NCBI GenBank assembly: GCA_036280295.1
Contig: DASURA010000148.1
Span: 6,500 to 70,499 of the forward strand
Length of the DNA: 64,000 nucleotides
Source of the DNA: AWTP1-13 sp036280295
GTDB taxonomy: Bacteria > Pseudomonadota > Alphaproteobacteria > Rhizobiales > Hyphomicrobiaceae
Direction: 5' to 3'
Of this stretch, positions 26,348 through 34,758 are shown piece by piece. Positions within the stretch are counted from its first letter, which is position 1, and each line of letters opens with the position of its first letter. The notes beneath the pieces were generated by a model. That model was given only the letters and a program-made list of their open reading frames with translations. It was not told the DNA's origin and ran no database searches. A program made the position numbers and the translations under genes.

Positions 26348-26455
26348 TCAGGACCGCTGGCCGGCGGACTAATTCGCCCTTGTGCAGCCCGGCTGCTGGT
26401 ACTGATGGCTTGCCGGGGCGTTGCTGATTCCTGCCAGCTGGGAGCGCTTGTCGCC

Positions 26456-29311
26456 ATGAGCTCTGCCAAGGAGCAGCCCGCCGTAGCACCTGTGCGGGAA
26501 GACGCGATCTCGGCCCGCATCGTTGACATCGTGCGCGAGCTGGCCGTCGAGCTTCACCCACGCAGGGGCCATACGCTGACACTCGATCTCGACAGCGATC
26601 TGGATCGGGACGTGGCCCTCGACAGTCTCGGCCGGGCTGAGCTGCTCTTGCGCCTCGATCGCCAGTTCAAGGTCCGTCTCCCAGACAGCCTCATTGGCGA
26701 CGCCCGCTGTCCGAGAGATCTGCTCGCGGGCGTGCTCGCAGCATCGCCCACCGTTCCTCCGCCGGCCATAGAGGCGATCGGGCGTGCGGCGCTGCCCGCG
26801 GTCATGGAACCAACCGCGGCCGCGACGCTGATCGAGGTGCTGGCCGCCCACGTCAAAGCCCACGCTTCGCGACCCCACATCCTGCTTTGGCGCAGCGATG
26901 ATGCTCACGCCGCCATCACTTACGGGGAGTTGGATCGCAACGCACGGGCCATCGCGCACGGCCTCCTGATGCAGGGCGTTGGCCGTGGCGATCGGGTGGC
27001 GATCATGCTGCCGACGGAGGCGGCGTTCTTCTTCACGTTCTTTGGCGTCCTGCTCACAGGCGCGATCCCCGTGCCGATCTACCCGCCGTTCCGGCGGGCC
27101 CAGGTCGAGGACCACCTGCGCCGGCAGGCCGGCATCCTGCGCAACGCGGAGGCGCGCCTTCTTGTGACAGACGAGGAGATCCGCCGGGTCGGCGGACTCC
27201 TCGGAGGCCTGGTGGAGAGCCTCGACCAGGTGGTGACGGCGACCGAGCTGGACAGGCATGGCGTACTTGCCTCGGCGATTCCCGCAGATCGGGACACGGT
27301 CGCTCTCATTCAATACACCTCAGGCAGCACCGGCGACCCCAAGGGCGTTGTGCTGTCGCATGCCAATTTACTCGCCAACATCCGCGCGATGGGCGAGGCG
27401 ATTGATGCGAGCTCGAGCGATGTGTTCGTGAGCTGGCTCCCGCTCTATCACGATATGGGCCTGATCGGCGCCTGGCTCGGGTGCCTCTACTATGGTGTGC
27501 CAACGGTCATCATGCCGCCGCTCGCCTTCCTTGCCGATCCGGCGCGGTGGCTGCGCGCGATCCACCGGCACCATGCCACGCTCTCGGCCGCACCCAACTT
27601 CGCCTTCGAGCTCTGTCTGAAGAACGTGCGCGACGAGGACATTGCGGGGCTTGACCTCTCCACGCTGCGCATGGTCGTCAATGGCGCGGATCCCGTTAGC
27701 CCGGCGACCATTGCCCGCTTCACCGAGCGGTTCGCGCCCCATGGCTTTCGCGTCGGGGCCATGGCGCCCGTCTACGGACTGGCGGAGTGCTCCGTCGGCC
27801 TCGCCTTTCCCCCCGTCGGCCGCACCCCCATCGTCGACCGCGTGAGCCGCACCGCGCTCGCCCGCGACGGCATCGCGCAGCGGGCCGCGCCGGGTGACAA
27901 GACGGCCATCGAGTTGGTCGCCTGCGGCCGGCCGCTGCCGCGCCACGAGATCAGGATCGTGGACGAGGGCGGTCACGAGCTGCCCGAGCGCCACCAGGGG
28001 CGCCTGCAGTTCAAGGGGCCGTCAGCAACGCAGGGGTATTTCCGCAATGAGGAGAAGACGCGCAGCCTTTTCGACGGTGAATGGCTGGAGAGCGGCGATC
28101 TTGCCTACGTGGCCGAAGGGGACGTGTACATCACCGGCCGCACCAAGGACATGATCAAGCGTGCCGGGCGCAACATCTATCCGCACGAGCTTGAGGAGTT
28201 CGTGGGCGGCATCGCCGGCGTGCGGCGCGGGTGCGTGGCGGCCTTCCCCAGTCCGGACCCGCGCACCGGCACGGAGCGGCTGATCGTTCTTGCCGAGACG
28301 CGCCTCACTGATCCCGAGGGGCTGGCACACCTGCAGCACGAGATCTCCGAAGCGTCGACCTCCCTCCTCGATCTGCAGCCGGACGAGATCCTGCTGGCGC
28401 CGCCGCACACGGTGCCCAAGACCTCGAGCGGCAAGATCCGCCGCTCGGCCGCGCGGGCGCTCTATGAAGCCGGCGCCCTTGGCCGGCCGCATCGGGCGCT
28501 ATGGTGGCAGCTGCTGCGGCTGGAGGCGGGAGGGCTTGTCAAGCGCTGTCAGAGGGCGGTGCGCACGCTCGGCGACATGGCCTATGCGGCCTACTGGTGG
28601 TTTGTCGTCGGTGCCATTGCCGCGCTGACATGGCCGCTGGTGGTCCTGGTGCCGCGCCGGCCTATGCGGCATGCGGTCATTGGCACGGCCGCGCGCACCC
28701 TGTTCAGGCTCACCGGCACGCCGATCAAGATCTCGGCGCAGGCCGAGGTCCCGGATAGGGCGGTCATCCTGGTCGTCAATCACTCGAGCTATCTGGACGG
28801 CGCCGTGCTGTCGGCTGCCATCCCCGGCGAGCTCTCCTTCGTCGCCAAGGGCGAGCTTGCGGGACAGGCGGTAGCGGGCCCATTCCTGCGTCGCATCGGC
28901 ACCTTGTTCGTGCATCGCCTGGACCCGAAAGCCGGCGTGGAGGATACGGAAGTCACTGTCGCCGCAGCCAAGGCCGGTGAACGCATCGTCTCCTTTCCCG
29001 AGGGGACCCTGGTGCGCATGCCGGGCCTTCTCGGCTTCCGGCTCGGGGCGTTCCTGGCTGCGGCCGAGGCCGGCGTGCCGGTCGTTCCCGTCGCCATCCG
29101 CGGCACGCGGTCGATTCTGCGCGGCGGGCAATGGCGGCCGCGGCGCGGCGAGATCAGCGTCGACATCGGCGCGCCGATCAGGCCCGACGGTGGCGACTTC
29201 GCGGCCGCGGTCCGGCTGCGCGATGCGGCCCGCGCCTTCGTGCTGGCACATTGCCGCGAGCCCGACCTCGCCAACGAGCAGGTCGACATCGGAGCCTCGG
29301 CGCAGGCGTAG
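26456..29311 (+). CDS. ACP - fatty-acyl-AMP ligase - PlsC-type acyltransferase fusion
   Basis: A 951-residue three-domain protein. Residues about 15-100 are an acyl carrier domain with the phosphopantetheine serine in DSLGRAE (S57). Residues about 120-690 are an adenylate-forming ligase: YTSGSTGDPKGVVLSH (about 287), SWLPLYHDMGLIG, VYGLAECSVGLAF, and GDVYITGRTKDMIKRAGRN with the late Lys in PKTSSGKIRR. A hydrophobic linker leads to a lysophospholipid acyltransferase (about 760-935) with H776-x4-D781 in NHSSYLDG and FPEGT at 847. It could load a fatty acid on its own carrier and transfer it to a lysolipid, remodelling membrane lipids. ATG 26456 has GGAG 11 nt upstream. The frame is open from 26264 but crosses the operator, so I reject earlier starts. 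Confidence 0.93.
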   Translation: MSSAKEQPAVAPVREDAISARIVDIVRELAVELHPRRGHTLTLDLDSDLDRDVALDSLGRAELLLRLDRQFKVRLPDSLIGDARCPRDLLAGVLAASPTVPPPAIEAIGRAALPAVMEPTAAATLIEVLAAHVKAHASRPHILLWRSDDAHAAITYGELDRNARAIAHGLLMQGVGRGDRVAIMLPTEAAFFFTFFGVLLTGAIPVPIYPPFRRAQVEDHLRRQAGILRNAEARLLVTDEEIRRVGGLLGGLVESLDQVVTATELDRHGVLASAIPADRDTVALIQYTSGSTGDPKGVVLSHANLLANIRAMGEAIDASSSDVFVSWLPLYHDMGLIGAWLGCLYYGVPTVIMPPLAFLADPARWLRAIHRHHATLSAAPNFAFELCLKNVRDEDIAGLDLSTLRMVVNGADPVSPATIARFTERFAPHGFRVGAMAPVYGLAECSVGLAFPPVGRTPIVDRVSRTALARDGIAQRAAPGDKTAIELVACGRPLPRHEIRIVDEGGHELPERHQGRLQFKGPSATQGYFRNEEKTRSLFDGEWLESGDLAYVAEGDVYITGRTKDMIKRAGRNIYPHELEEFVGGIAGVRRGCVAAFPSPDPRTGTERLIVLAETRLTDPEGLAHLQHEISEASTSLLDLQPDEILLAPPHTVPKTSSGKIRRSAARALYEAGALGRPHRALWWQLLRLEAGGLVKRCQRAVRTLGDMAYAAYWWFVVGAIAALTWPLVVLVPRRPMRHAVIGTAARTLFRLTGTPIKISAQAEVPDRAVILVVNHSSYLDGAVLSAAIPGELSFVAKGELAGQAVAGPFLRRIGTLFVHRLDPKAGVEDTEVTVAAAKAGERIVSFPEGTLVRMPGLLGFRLGAFLAAAEAGVPVVPVAIRGTRSILRGGQWRPRRGEISVDIGAPIRPDGGDFAAAVRLRDAARAFVLAHCREPDLANEQVDIGASAQA

Positions 29312-29341
29312 TGAGCGGAGCCCTGGCACGTTGAGCACCCC

Positions 29342-30277
29342 TCAGAGCCGCTGCAAGTGAACCTCCGAGTAGAGACGCCGCACGCCCTCCGCCGTGCATA
29401 ACCCAGTGCCGGCTGAGAGCAGCGCCGCCGACCCAGCGGCAACGCCGTGGCGGAAGGCTTCCTCGATGCCCTGTCCGGCGTCGAGGCTCCACATCATGGC
29501 TCCGAGGAAGCTGTCGCCAGAACCGACCACGCTCACCGGCGTGACCGGCAAAGCCGGCGCGTAGAAGGCCTGCCGCGGCGTTACCAGCAGTGCGCCAAGG
29601 TGGCCGAGCGTCAGTGCCACCGTCTCGACGGCCCGCTTCTCGATGAGGCTTCGGGCCGCTGCCAGCTGTTGCTCCCGTTCGTTGAGCGGAGAGCCCACCA
29701 GCTCCTGCAACTCGCGCAGGTTGGGCTTGATGAGGAACACTCTTTCTCGAAGGGCCGCCGCGAGGGCCGGCCCTGACGTGTCGACCACAACCTTGGCACC
29801 GAGCGCCTTGGCGGCTCGCACTGCGCGAGCGAGGAAGTCATTGGGAACGCCTGTCGGCATGCTGCCGCTGGCGACAAAAAACGCCGGCGGAGAGCGGATC
29901 TGTGCGACAGTTGCAAGGCACTGACCCCATTCATCGCTCGCAAGCTCGGGGCCGGGGAGCACGAAGCGGTATTGCTTGCCGGTTTCCTCCTCGCCGACGG
30001 TGAAGCTCTCGCGCGTGTCCTGGGATAGAGCGATTGTCTGGCTGGCGACGGCCTCTGCATCCACGAGACGCTTCAGCAGATCGCCGATTGGACCGCCAAC
30101 TGGATAGATGGCCAGCACATCGCCGCCTAGCCTGGCGACGACCCTGGCGACGTTGATGCCGCCGCCACCCGGATCACGTCGCACTGATGTGCAGCGCAGC
30201 TTGTATCTCGGCACGACGCGCGGAACTGCGGCAGACACGTCGATCGCGGGATTCATAGTGAACGTGACGACAGTCAT
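29342..30277 (-). CDS. pfkB: PfkB-family phosphofructokinase
   Basis: A 311-residue ribokinase-fold sugar kinase. It starts VVTFTMNPAIDVSAAVPRVV, the opening of the PfkB/FruK/LacC branch. The PfkB signature 1 is PGGGGINVARVVARLGG, and the catalytic signature 2 is VVGSGDSFLGAMMW with the Asp base. Phosphorylation of fructose-6-phosphate or of another sugar phosphate is possible. PfkB homologues belong to hypoxia regulons (for example DosR). ATG 30277 was chosen over ATG 30289. A relaxed operator lies between it and the divergent CBS-BON gene. Confidence 0.9.
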   Translation of the reverse strand: MTVVTFTMNPAIDVSAAVPRVVPRYKLRCTSVRRDPGGGGINVARVVARLGGDVLAIYPVGGPIGDLLKRLVDAEAVASQTIALSQDTRESFTVGEEETGKQYRFVLPGPELASDEWGQCLATVAQIRSPPAFFVASGSMPTGVPNDFLARAVRAAKALGAKVVVDTSGPALAAALRERVFLIKPNLRELQELVGSPLNEREQQLAAARSLIEKRAVETVALTLGHLGALLVTPRQAFYAPALPVTPVSVVGSGDSFLGAMMWSLDAGQGIEEAFRHGVAAGSAALLSAGTGLCTAEGVRRLYSEVHLQRL

Positions 30278-30353
30278 GTCGAGCCTCAACGCCCGGGTCG
30301 CCTATGACGCCGGAAACCAGTGCTTCGTTTAGGGCGTTCAGCCAGCCGGGAGA

Positions 30354-30367
30354 TTGCGCTGCGTCAA
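30354..30367. promoter_or_regulatory. Relaxed FixK-type operator between pfkB and CBS-BON gene
   Basis: TTGCGCTGCGTCAA has C for A in the left half-site and fits TTG(A/C)-N6-(T/G)CAA. It is centred 83 bp before pfkB and 94 bp before the CBS-BON gene. Confidence 0.5.
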
Positions 30368-30454
30368 GGCGCTTGCCGGAACGGGCTTCACTTCTGGGCA
30401 ACGCCCTCTTTGCGGGCCTGCTGTGTTCACGGCCCGTGGGCAAGGAGGTAAAAA

Positions 30455-31138
30455 ATGCAGGCAGCTGACATCATGACGTTTGGGGCGGCAACAATTCGTG
30501 CAGATGCCCCAGTGGAAGAGGCAGCACGCGTGATGCTCCAGCATCGCATCAGCGGTCTGCCGGTGATGGACAACAACGGTAACCTAGTCGGCATGGTTAC
30601 GGAAGGTGACTTGCTGGCTCGTGAAGCCAGCACGCAGCGGCGTCGGTGGTTGGAGCTCGTGCTCGGCTCTGTGAAACCTGCGGATGGGCCGCGGCTGGCT
30701 CACCTTGCAACCGTATCAGAGGTCATGTCTCGTCCCGTCGTGACGGTGAGGGAGGACACTCCGGTCCATGAGGTTGCGGATATCCTGCAGCGCGATCGCA
30801 TCAAACGGGTTCCGGTGGTCAGAGGCGAAAGGGTGACGGGCATCGTCAGCCGGGCCGACGTGCTGCGCGGGCTTGCCCGGCTCGCCGAGGACATGCCGGC
30901 GGCCAGCGCTGAAGACCGCGCCCTGCGCCAGCGTGTGCTCGACGCGTTGGCCCAAGTGCCGAAGGATGGCTGGCGTTCGGTGAACGTCGTGGTCCGCAAC
31001 GGAACAGTGGAGTTGCGCGGGGCGACGGCCGATGCAGATCTCCGGCAGCGGCTGGTGACAGCGGTCCGAGGCGTGCCAGGCGTGAATCGGCTGGACGATC
31101 GCATGGTTGTGGTCGGGCCGGCTTCGGGCCGAACATAG
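30455..31138 (+). CDS. CBS-pair and BON domain protein
   Basis: A 227-residue protein. Two CBS motifs cover about residues 1-135 (MQAADIMTFGAATIRADAPV, RISGLPVMDNNGNLVGMVTE, VMSRPVVTVREDTPVHEVAD). A BON domain covers about 150-222 (RSVNVVVRNGTVELRGATAD). CBS pairs sense adenine nucleotides, so the protein may report energy charge; the BON part may contact membrane or partner. AGGAGG lies 9 nt before the ATG. A paralogue with the same architecture and length lies at 31829 and a decayed third copy near 61.8 kb. Confidence 0.9.
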   Translation: MQAADIMTFGAATIRADAPVEEAARVMLQHRISGLPVMDNNGNLVGMVTEGDLLAREASTQRRRWLELVLGSVKPADGPRLAHLATVSEVMSRPVVTVREDTPVHEVADILQRDRIKRVPVVRGERVTGIVSRADVLRGLARLAEDMPAASAEDRALRQRVLDALAQVPKDGWRSVNVVVRNGTVELRGATADADLRQRLVTAVRGVPGVNRLDDRMVVVGPASGRT

Positions 31139-31187
31139 AGATCGAAAATGCGCGCGGCCAGGGCTGCCGCGGCCCCTTGAAACTCCC

Positions 31188-31745
31188 ATGCCCGTGCGTG
31201 ACCCCAGCAAGACCGCCGTCGAGGCCCTCACTGAGGCCCAGGCCAGGACCGAGCTGAAGCGGCTGGCGGCCGAGATCGCCGAGCACGACCGCCGCTACTA
31301 CCAGGAGGACCGGCCGACCATCTCCGACGCCCCCTATGACGCACTGCGCCAGGGCAACGCTGCGATCGAGAAGCGCTTCCCAGGCCTCATCAGGCCGGAC
31401 TCGCCCTCGCGGCGCGTCGGAGCGCGACCGGCCGGGCCTTTCGCGGAGGTGCGGCACGCGGTCCCGGTGCTGTCGCTCGACAGCGTTGTCGGCGACGAGG
31501 AGGTCGTCGAGTTCGTCGCCCGAATCCGCCGCCTGCTGCGGCTCGGCGGCGAACCCCCATCTTCAATGCCGAGCCCAAGATCGACGGGCTGTCGATCTTG
31601 CTGCGCTATGAGGACGGGCGTCTTCTCAACGGCGCGACGCGCGGCGACGGACTGGAGGGCGAGGACGTGACGGCCAACGTCCGGACGCTCGCCGATGTCC
31701 CCCTTCGGCTTGTGGGCCGGGACATTCCTGCGGTCTGCGAGGTGC
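31188..31745 (+). pseudogene. ligA: NAD-dependent DNA ligase fragment, frameshifted and truncated
   Basis: The N-terminal Ia and adenylation region of LigA is recognisable: LKRLAAEIAEHDRRYYQEDR, PTISDAPYDALR, AVPVLSLDSVV, then in the next frame FNAEPKIDGLSILLRYEDGR with the AMP-acceptor Lys, and NGATRGDGLEGEDVTANVRT. One C is missing from the C run at 31554-31558. Similarity stops at about 31745, where LigA should continue to LEVRGEV, so the OB fold, zinc finger, HhH and BRCT domains are absent. The operator of the next gene begins 19 bp later. Clearly non-functional even if the indel is an assembly error. Confidence 0.85.
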
Positions 31746-31763
31746 TGCCCTGCCCGAATTTCG

Positions 31764-31777
31764 TTGATCGGAATCAA
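31764..31777. promoter_or_regulatory. FixK/FNR-type operator upstream of second CBS-BON gene
   Basis: TTGATCGGAATCAA is an exact match to TTGAT-N4-ATCAA. It is centred 58 bp before the TTG start of the CBS-BON gene, giving a 17-nt leader that just contains AGGAGG if used at -41.5. Confidence 0.85.
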
Positions 31778-31828
31778 AGCCCTGCGGGTCAGGGGTGCTA
31801 GGCGATATCCAGCAAAGGAGGTTGCCCA

Positions 31829-32512
31829 TTGAAGGCGCGCGACGTGATGGTTTCTCCGGTCGTCACCGTGAAGCCCTCTGCCTCCGTGAAGGAGGTCGCC
31901 AAGCTGCTCCTCGAGCAACGGATCAGCGCGGTTCCTGTCGTGGACGATCACGGCCAGGTCGTTGGCATCGTCAGCGAGGGCGATCTCATCCATCGCACCG
32001 AGGCCGGCACCGAGCGGCAGCGCTCCTGGTGGCTGCTCGGCCTGACCGGTGAGGAGACCCTTGCCGCCGAGTATGTCAAAGCCCATGCCCGCAAGATGGC
32101 GGATGTCATGACTTCGCCGGTGTCAACGGCGACGCCGGAGACGCCGCTCCATGAGGTGGCAACTCTCATGGAAAGAAACGCGATCAAGCGCGTTCCGATC
32201 GTGAAGGACGGACAGCTTGTAGGGATTGTGAGCCGGGCCAACCTTGTTCGGGCGGTGGCCAGCGCTCGGGAGAGCCTGCTGGAGATCCCGCTCTCGGATG
32301 CGAACATTCGAGAAAAGCTGCTTGCAGATCTGCAGAACCAGGCGTGGGCTCGTCCATGGCTGCTGAATGTTCTGGTGAACGACGGGATCGTCGACCTTTG
32401 GGGCGTCGCAAGGTCGGACGCAGAGAGGACGGCCATCCGCGTGGCGGCCGAATCCATACAAGGGGTTCGCGCCGTGAACGACAACTTGGTCATCCGGCCA
32501 TGGTGGCGTTGA
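31829..32512 (+). CDS. CBS-pair and BON domain protein (second copy)
   Basis: A 227-residue paralogue of the protein at 30455. CBS1 begins MKARDVMVSPVVTVKPSASV with RISAVPVVDDHGQVVGIVSE. CBS2 is ADVMTSPVSTATPETPLHEV with IKRVPIVKDGQLVGIVSRAN. The BON domain ends LLNVLVNDGIVDLWGVARSD and GVRAVNDNLVIRPWW. The start codon is TTG at 31829, set by AGGAGG at 31816-31821 with 7 nt spacing; there is no ATG nearby. The strong operator immediately upstream makes it one of the best-supported regulon members. Confidence 0.92.
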   Translation: MKARDVMVSPVVTVKPSASVKEVAKLLLEQRISAVPVVDDHGQVVGIVSEGDLIHRTEAGTERQRSWWLLGLTGEETLAAEYVKAHARKMADVMTSPVSTATPETPLHEVATLMERNAIKRVPIVKDGQLVGIVSRANLVRAVASARESLLEIPLSDANIREKLLADLQNQAWARPWLLNVLVNDGIVDLWGVARSDAERTAIRVAAESIQGVRAVNDNLVIRPWWR

Positions 32513-32602
32513 ACATGGGCGAGACCCGGTCCTAGCGTCCGCTGCTGCTCAATTCCGCCTTGGCCGGCGCGCAGGCCGCACCTCTTCTGTCTCTGAGATC
32601 CT

Positions 32603-32990
32603 ATGGAATACAAGGACTACTATAAGATCCTGGGGCTGGAACGCGGCGCGACGCAGGACGAGATCAAACGGGCCTTTCGCAAGCTTGCGCGCAAGTTCCA
32701 TCCCGACGCGATCAAGGAGCCGACTGCCGAAGCCCGTTTCAAAGAGGTCGGCGAGGCCTACGCGGTGCTCGGCGACGTAGAGAAGCGTGCCGCCTACGAT
32801 CAGCTCGGCAAGGAATGGAAGGCGGGCCAGGACTTCAGGCCGCCGCCCGACTGGGATGCCGGCTTCGAGTTCTCCGGCGCGGATTTCGAACGCGGTGAGT
32901 TCAGCGACTTCTTTGAAGCCTTGTTCGGCGGAAGGCCTGGCCGCGAGCGCCCATTGCGGCGCGAGGCCCGGTTCCGCGCACGCGGACGCC
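32603..32990 (+). pseudogene. CbpA/DnaJ-type co-chaperone, N-terminal fragment
   Basis: Residues 1-70 are a complete J domain (MEYKDYYKILGLERGATQDE, KLARKFHPDAIKEP with the HPD motif). A Gly/Phe-like linker with FEALFGGRPGRERPLRREAR follows. The two C-terminal substrate-binding domains of CbpA are missing. The frame stays open to 33709, but that stretch is antisense to a convincing ABC permease and shows no DnaJ similarity. I therefore read it as a truncated cbpA whose frame runs on by chance. A short J-domain protein could still be made. Confidence 0.65.
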
Positions 32991-33181
32991 GGCCTCTGGC
33001 TCATCATCCGTTGGCCGTCCTCTCTCCTCACGCAAGATATGCTCTTCCTCATCCCCGCGATAGGAAACACTCCTCCACGGCCTCAACGTGGGGGCGCGGC
33101 AGCCTGGCAAAGCGACCTTCACAGGGCGACGCTCAAGAGCACCTGCCTGAGTCTGCCTCATCGGCAGGGCTACTTGGGGAG

Positions 33182-33955
33182 CTACGCCGCCTTCACTCCG
33201 GTACCCCAGCGCCGGTGGAGGAAGCGCTCCCAGGGCGAGAACAGGGCCTTGTCGGCCAGCAGGCCGACCAGAACGATCACCAGCATGATGCCAATTACCT
33301 GGTCCATGGCGTTGAGCTCCCGGCCATAGTGGAGGAGGTGGCCAAGCCCGAAGCCTGTCAGGATGGTCACGTAGATCTCCGCTGCCATCAGGGAGCGCCA
33401 GGCAAAGGCCCAGCCCTGCTTCATGCCGCTCACGAGAAACGGCAGGGAGGCGGGCAGGATCACGTGCGTCCACTGATGAAGGCCTTCCGAGCCCATGGTG
33501 CGCGCGGCCCGCGCATAGATCGGCGGGATGGCGCGCGCACCGGTGCTGGTGGCGATGAGCACCGACCAGACCGTGCCCATGACGACGACGAACAGCATCG
33601 CGCTCTCGGTCTGTCCGAACCACAGCAGTGCCAGCGGAACCCAGCAGACGCTGGGCAGCGTCTGCAGCCCGAGCGCCATAGACCCGATCGTGTCCTCGAA
33701 GAACTGTGATGTACTGGTGAGCAGACCCAGCGGCAATGCGATCGCTACCCCGACCACGTAGCCCACGAGCAAGCGGCGCAACGTCACGGCTGCCGCCTCG
33801 ATGAGCGAGCCGTCGCTCACAGCGCCCCACAGGTACTCCACAACGCTGAATGGCGGCGGCAGCAGCACCGGCGACCATTGGCTTCTGACGACCATGAGCT
33901 GCCAAAGCGTAGCGAGCGCGGCAAAGAAAATCGCCGCAACAGCAATGCGCCTCAT
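33182..33955 (-). CDS. ABC transporter permease (sulfonate/nitrate/taurine type)
   Basis: A 257-residue inner-membrane permease of the SsuC/TauC/NrtB type with about six transmembrane segments. The N-terminus MRRIAVAAIFFAALATLWQL and the conserved cytoplasmic EAA-like loop (ARAARTMGSEGLHQWTHVIL, PASLPFLVSGMKQGWAFAW) are typical. ATG 33955 overlaps the stop of the ATPase gene (ATGA), so the three genes form one coupled operon in the order substrate-binding, ATPase, permease. GGAGG precedes the ATG. No FixK-type site is seen in this operon. Confidence 0.92.
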   Translation of the reverse strand: MRRIAVAAIFFAALATLWQLMVVRSQWSPVLLPPPFSVVEYLWGAVSDGSLIEAAAVTLRRLLVGYVVGVAIALPLGLLTSTSQFFEDTIGSMALGLQTLPSVCWVPLALLWFGQTESAMLFVVVMGTVWSVLIATSTGARAIPPIYARAARTMGSEGLHQWTHVILPASLPFLVSGMKQGWAFAWRSLMAAEIYVTILTGFGLGHLLHYGRELNAMDQVIGIMLVIVLVGLLADKALFSPWERFLHRRWGTGVKAA

Positions 33956-34758
33956 TCTGAAACCTCCCCGGCCATGTAGCCCTTCAGCGCGGCCGTGATT
34001 TGTGCGGCATGGTTCGAGAGCGCCGCGCTGTTAATGTCACGGGGGCGCGGCAAGGGAATCGGGAACTCTTCGCGGATGCGACCCGGGCTGCCAGACATCA
34101 AGATGACTCGGTCACCGAGACAGACCGCCTCGCGCACATTGTGCGTAACCAGGATGATGGTCTTGCGATGGGATGCCCAGATACGCTGGATATCGCCGTA
34201 GAGCTGCTCGCGGGTCAGGGCATCCAGAGAGCCGAACGGCTCATCCATCAGCAGCACACGCGGATCGGGCGCGAGCGCACGGGCGAGGGCGGCGCGCTGC
34301 TTCATGCCGCCCGAAAGTTCATGCAGGTTGGCATGCGCAAATTTCTCGAGGCCGACCAGCTTCAGGTGCTCGTGCGCTATGCGCCGGCGCTCGGGGTCGT
34401 TGAGGTCATCGCGGAGCTTGAGGCCGAACATGACATTGCCGAGCACGGTGAGCCAGGGAAACAGCGCCGGTTCCTGGAACATGACCAGCCGCTCGCGCCC
34501 GGGGCCTTGCACCGGCCGTTCATCCGCCAGCACGCGGCCCTCATCGGGCTTGGTGAGGCCGGCGATGATGTCGAGCAGGGTGGTCTTGCCGCAGCCGCTG
34601 GGACCAACCAGGCAAACGAACTCGCCGTCGACCACATCGAGTGACACGCGATCGAGAGCGTGCACAGTGGCAGCCGGCGTTCTGAACCACTTGCTGACAC
34701 CCTGCACGGCAAGCTTCGCCGCCGAGGCAGTGCCAGTGGGTTTTGCCGCTAACATCAT
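33952..34758 (-). CDS. ABC transporter ATP-binding protein (SsuB/TauB type)
   Basis: A 268-residue ABC ATPase. Walker A is GPSGCGKTTLL, the Q loop is VMFQEPALFPW, the signature is LSGGMKQRAALARAL, Walker B is VLLMDEPFGSLD, and the switch His is in ILVTHNVREAVCLGD. The family energises import of sulfonates, taurine, nitrate or related anions. The start overlaps the stop of the substrate-binding protein gene by ATGA. Confidence 0.95.
   Translation of the reverse strand: MMLAAKPTGTASAAKLAVQGVSKWFRTPAATVHALDRVSLDVVDGEFVCLVGPSGCGKTTLLDIIAGLTKPDEGRVLADERPVQGPGRERLVMFQEPALFPWLTVLGNVMFGLKLRDDLNDPERRRIAHEHLKLVGLEKFAHANLHELSGGMKQRAALARALAPDPRVLLMDEPFGSLDALTREQLYGDIQRIWASHRKTIILVTHNVREAVCLGDRVILMSGSPGRIREEFPIPLPRPRDINSAALSNHAAQITAALKGYMAGEVSE

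Noticed and set aside
32603..33709. A 368-codon J-domain protein
   Set aside because: Only the first 130 codons resemble CbpA. The rest is antisense to a clear ABC permease, so the long frame is a chance read-through.
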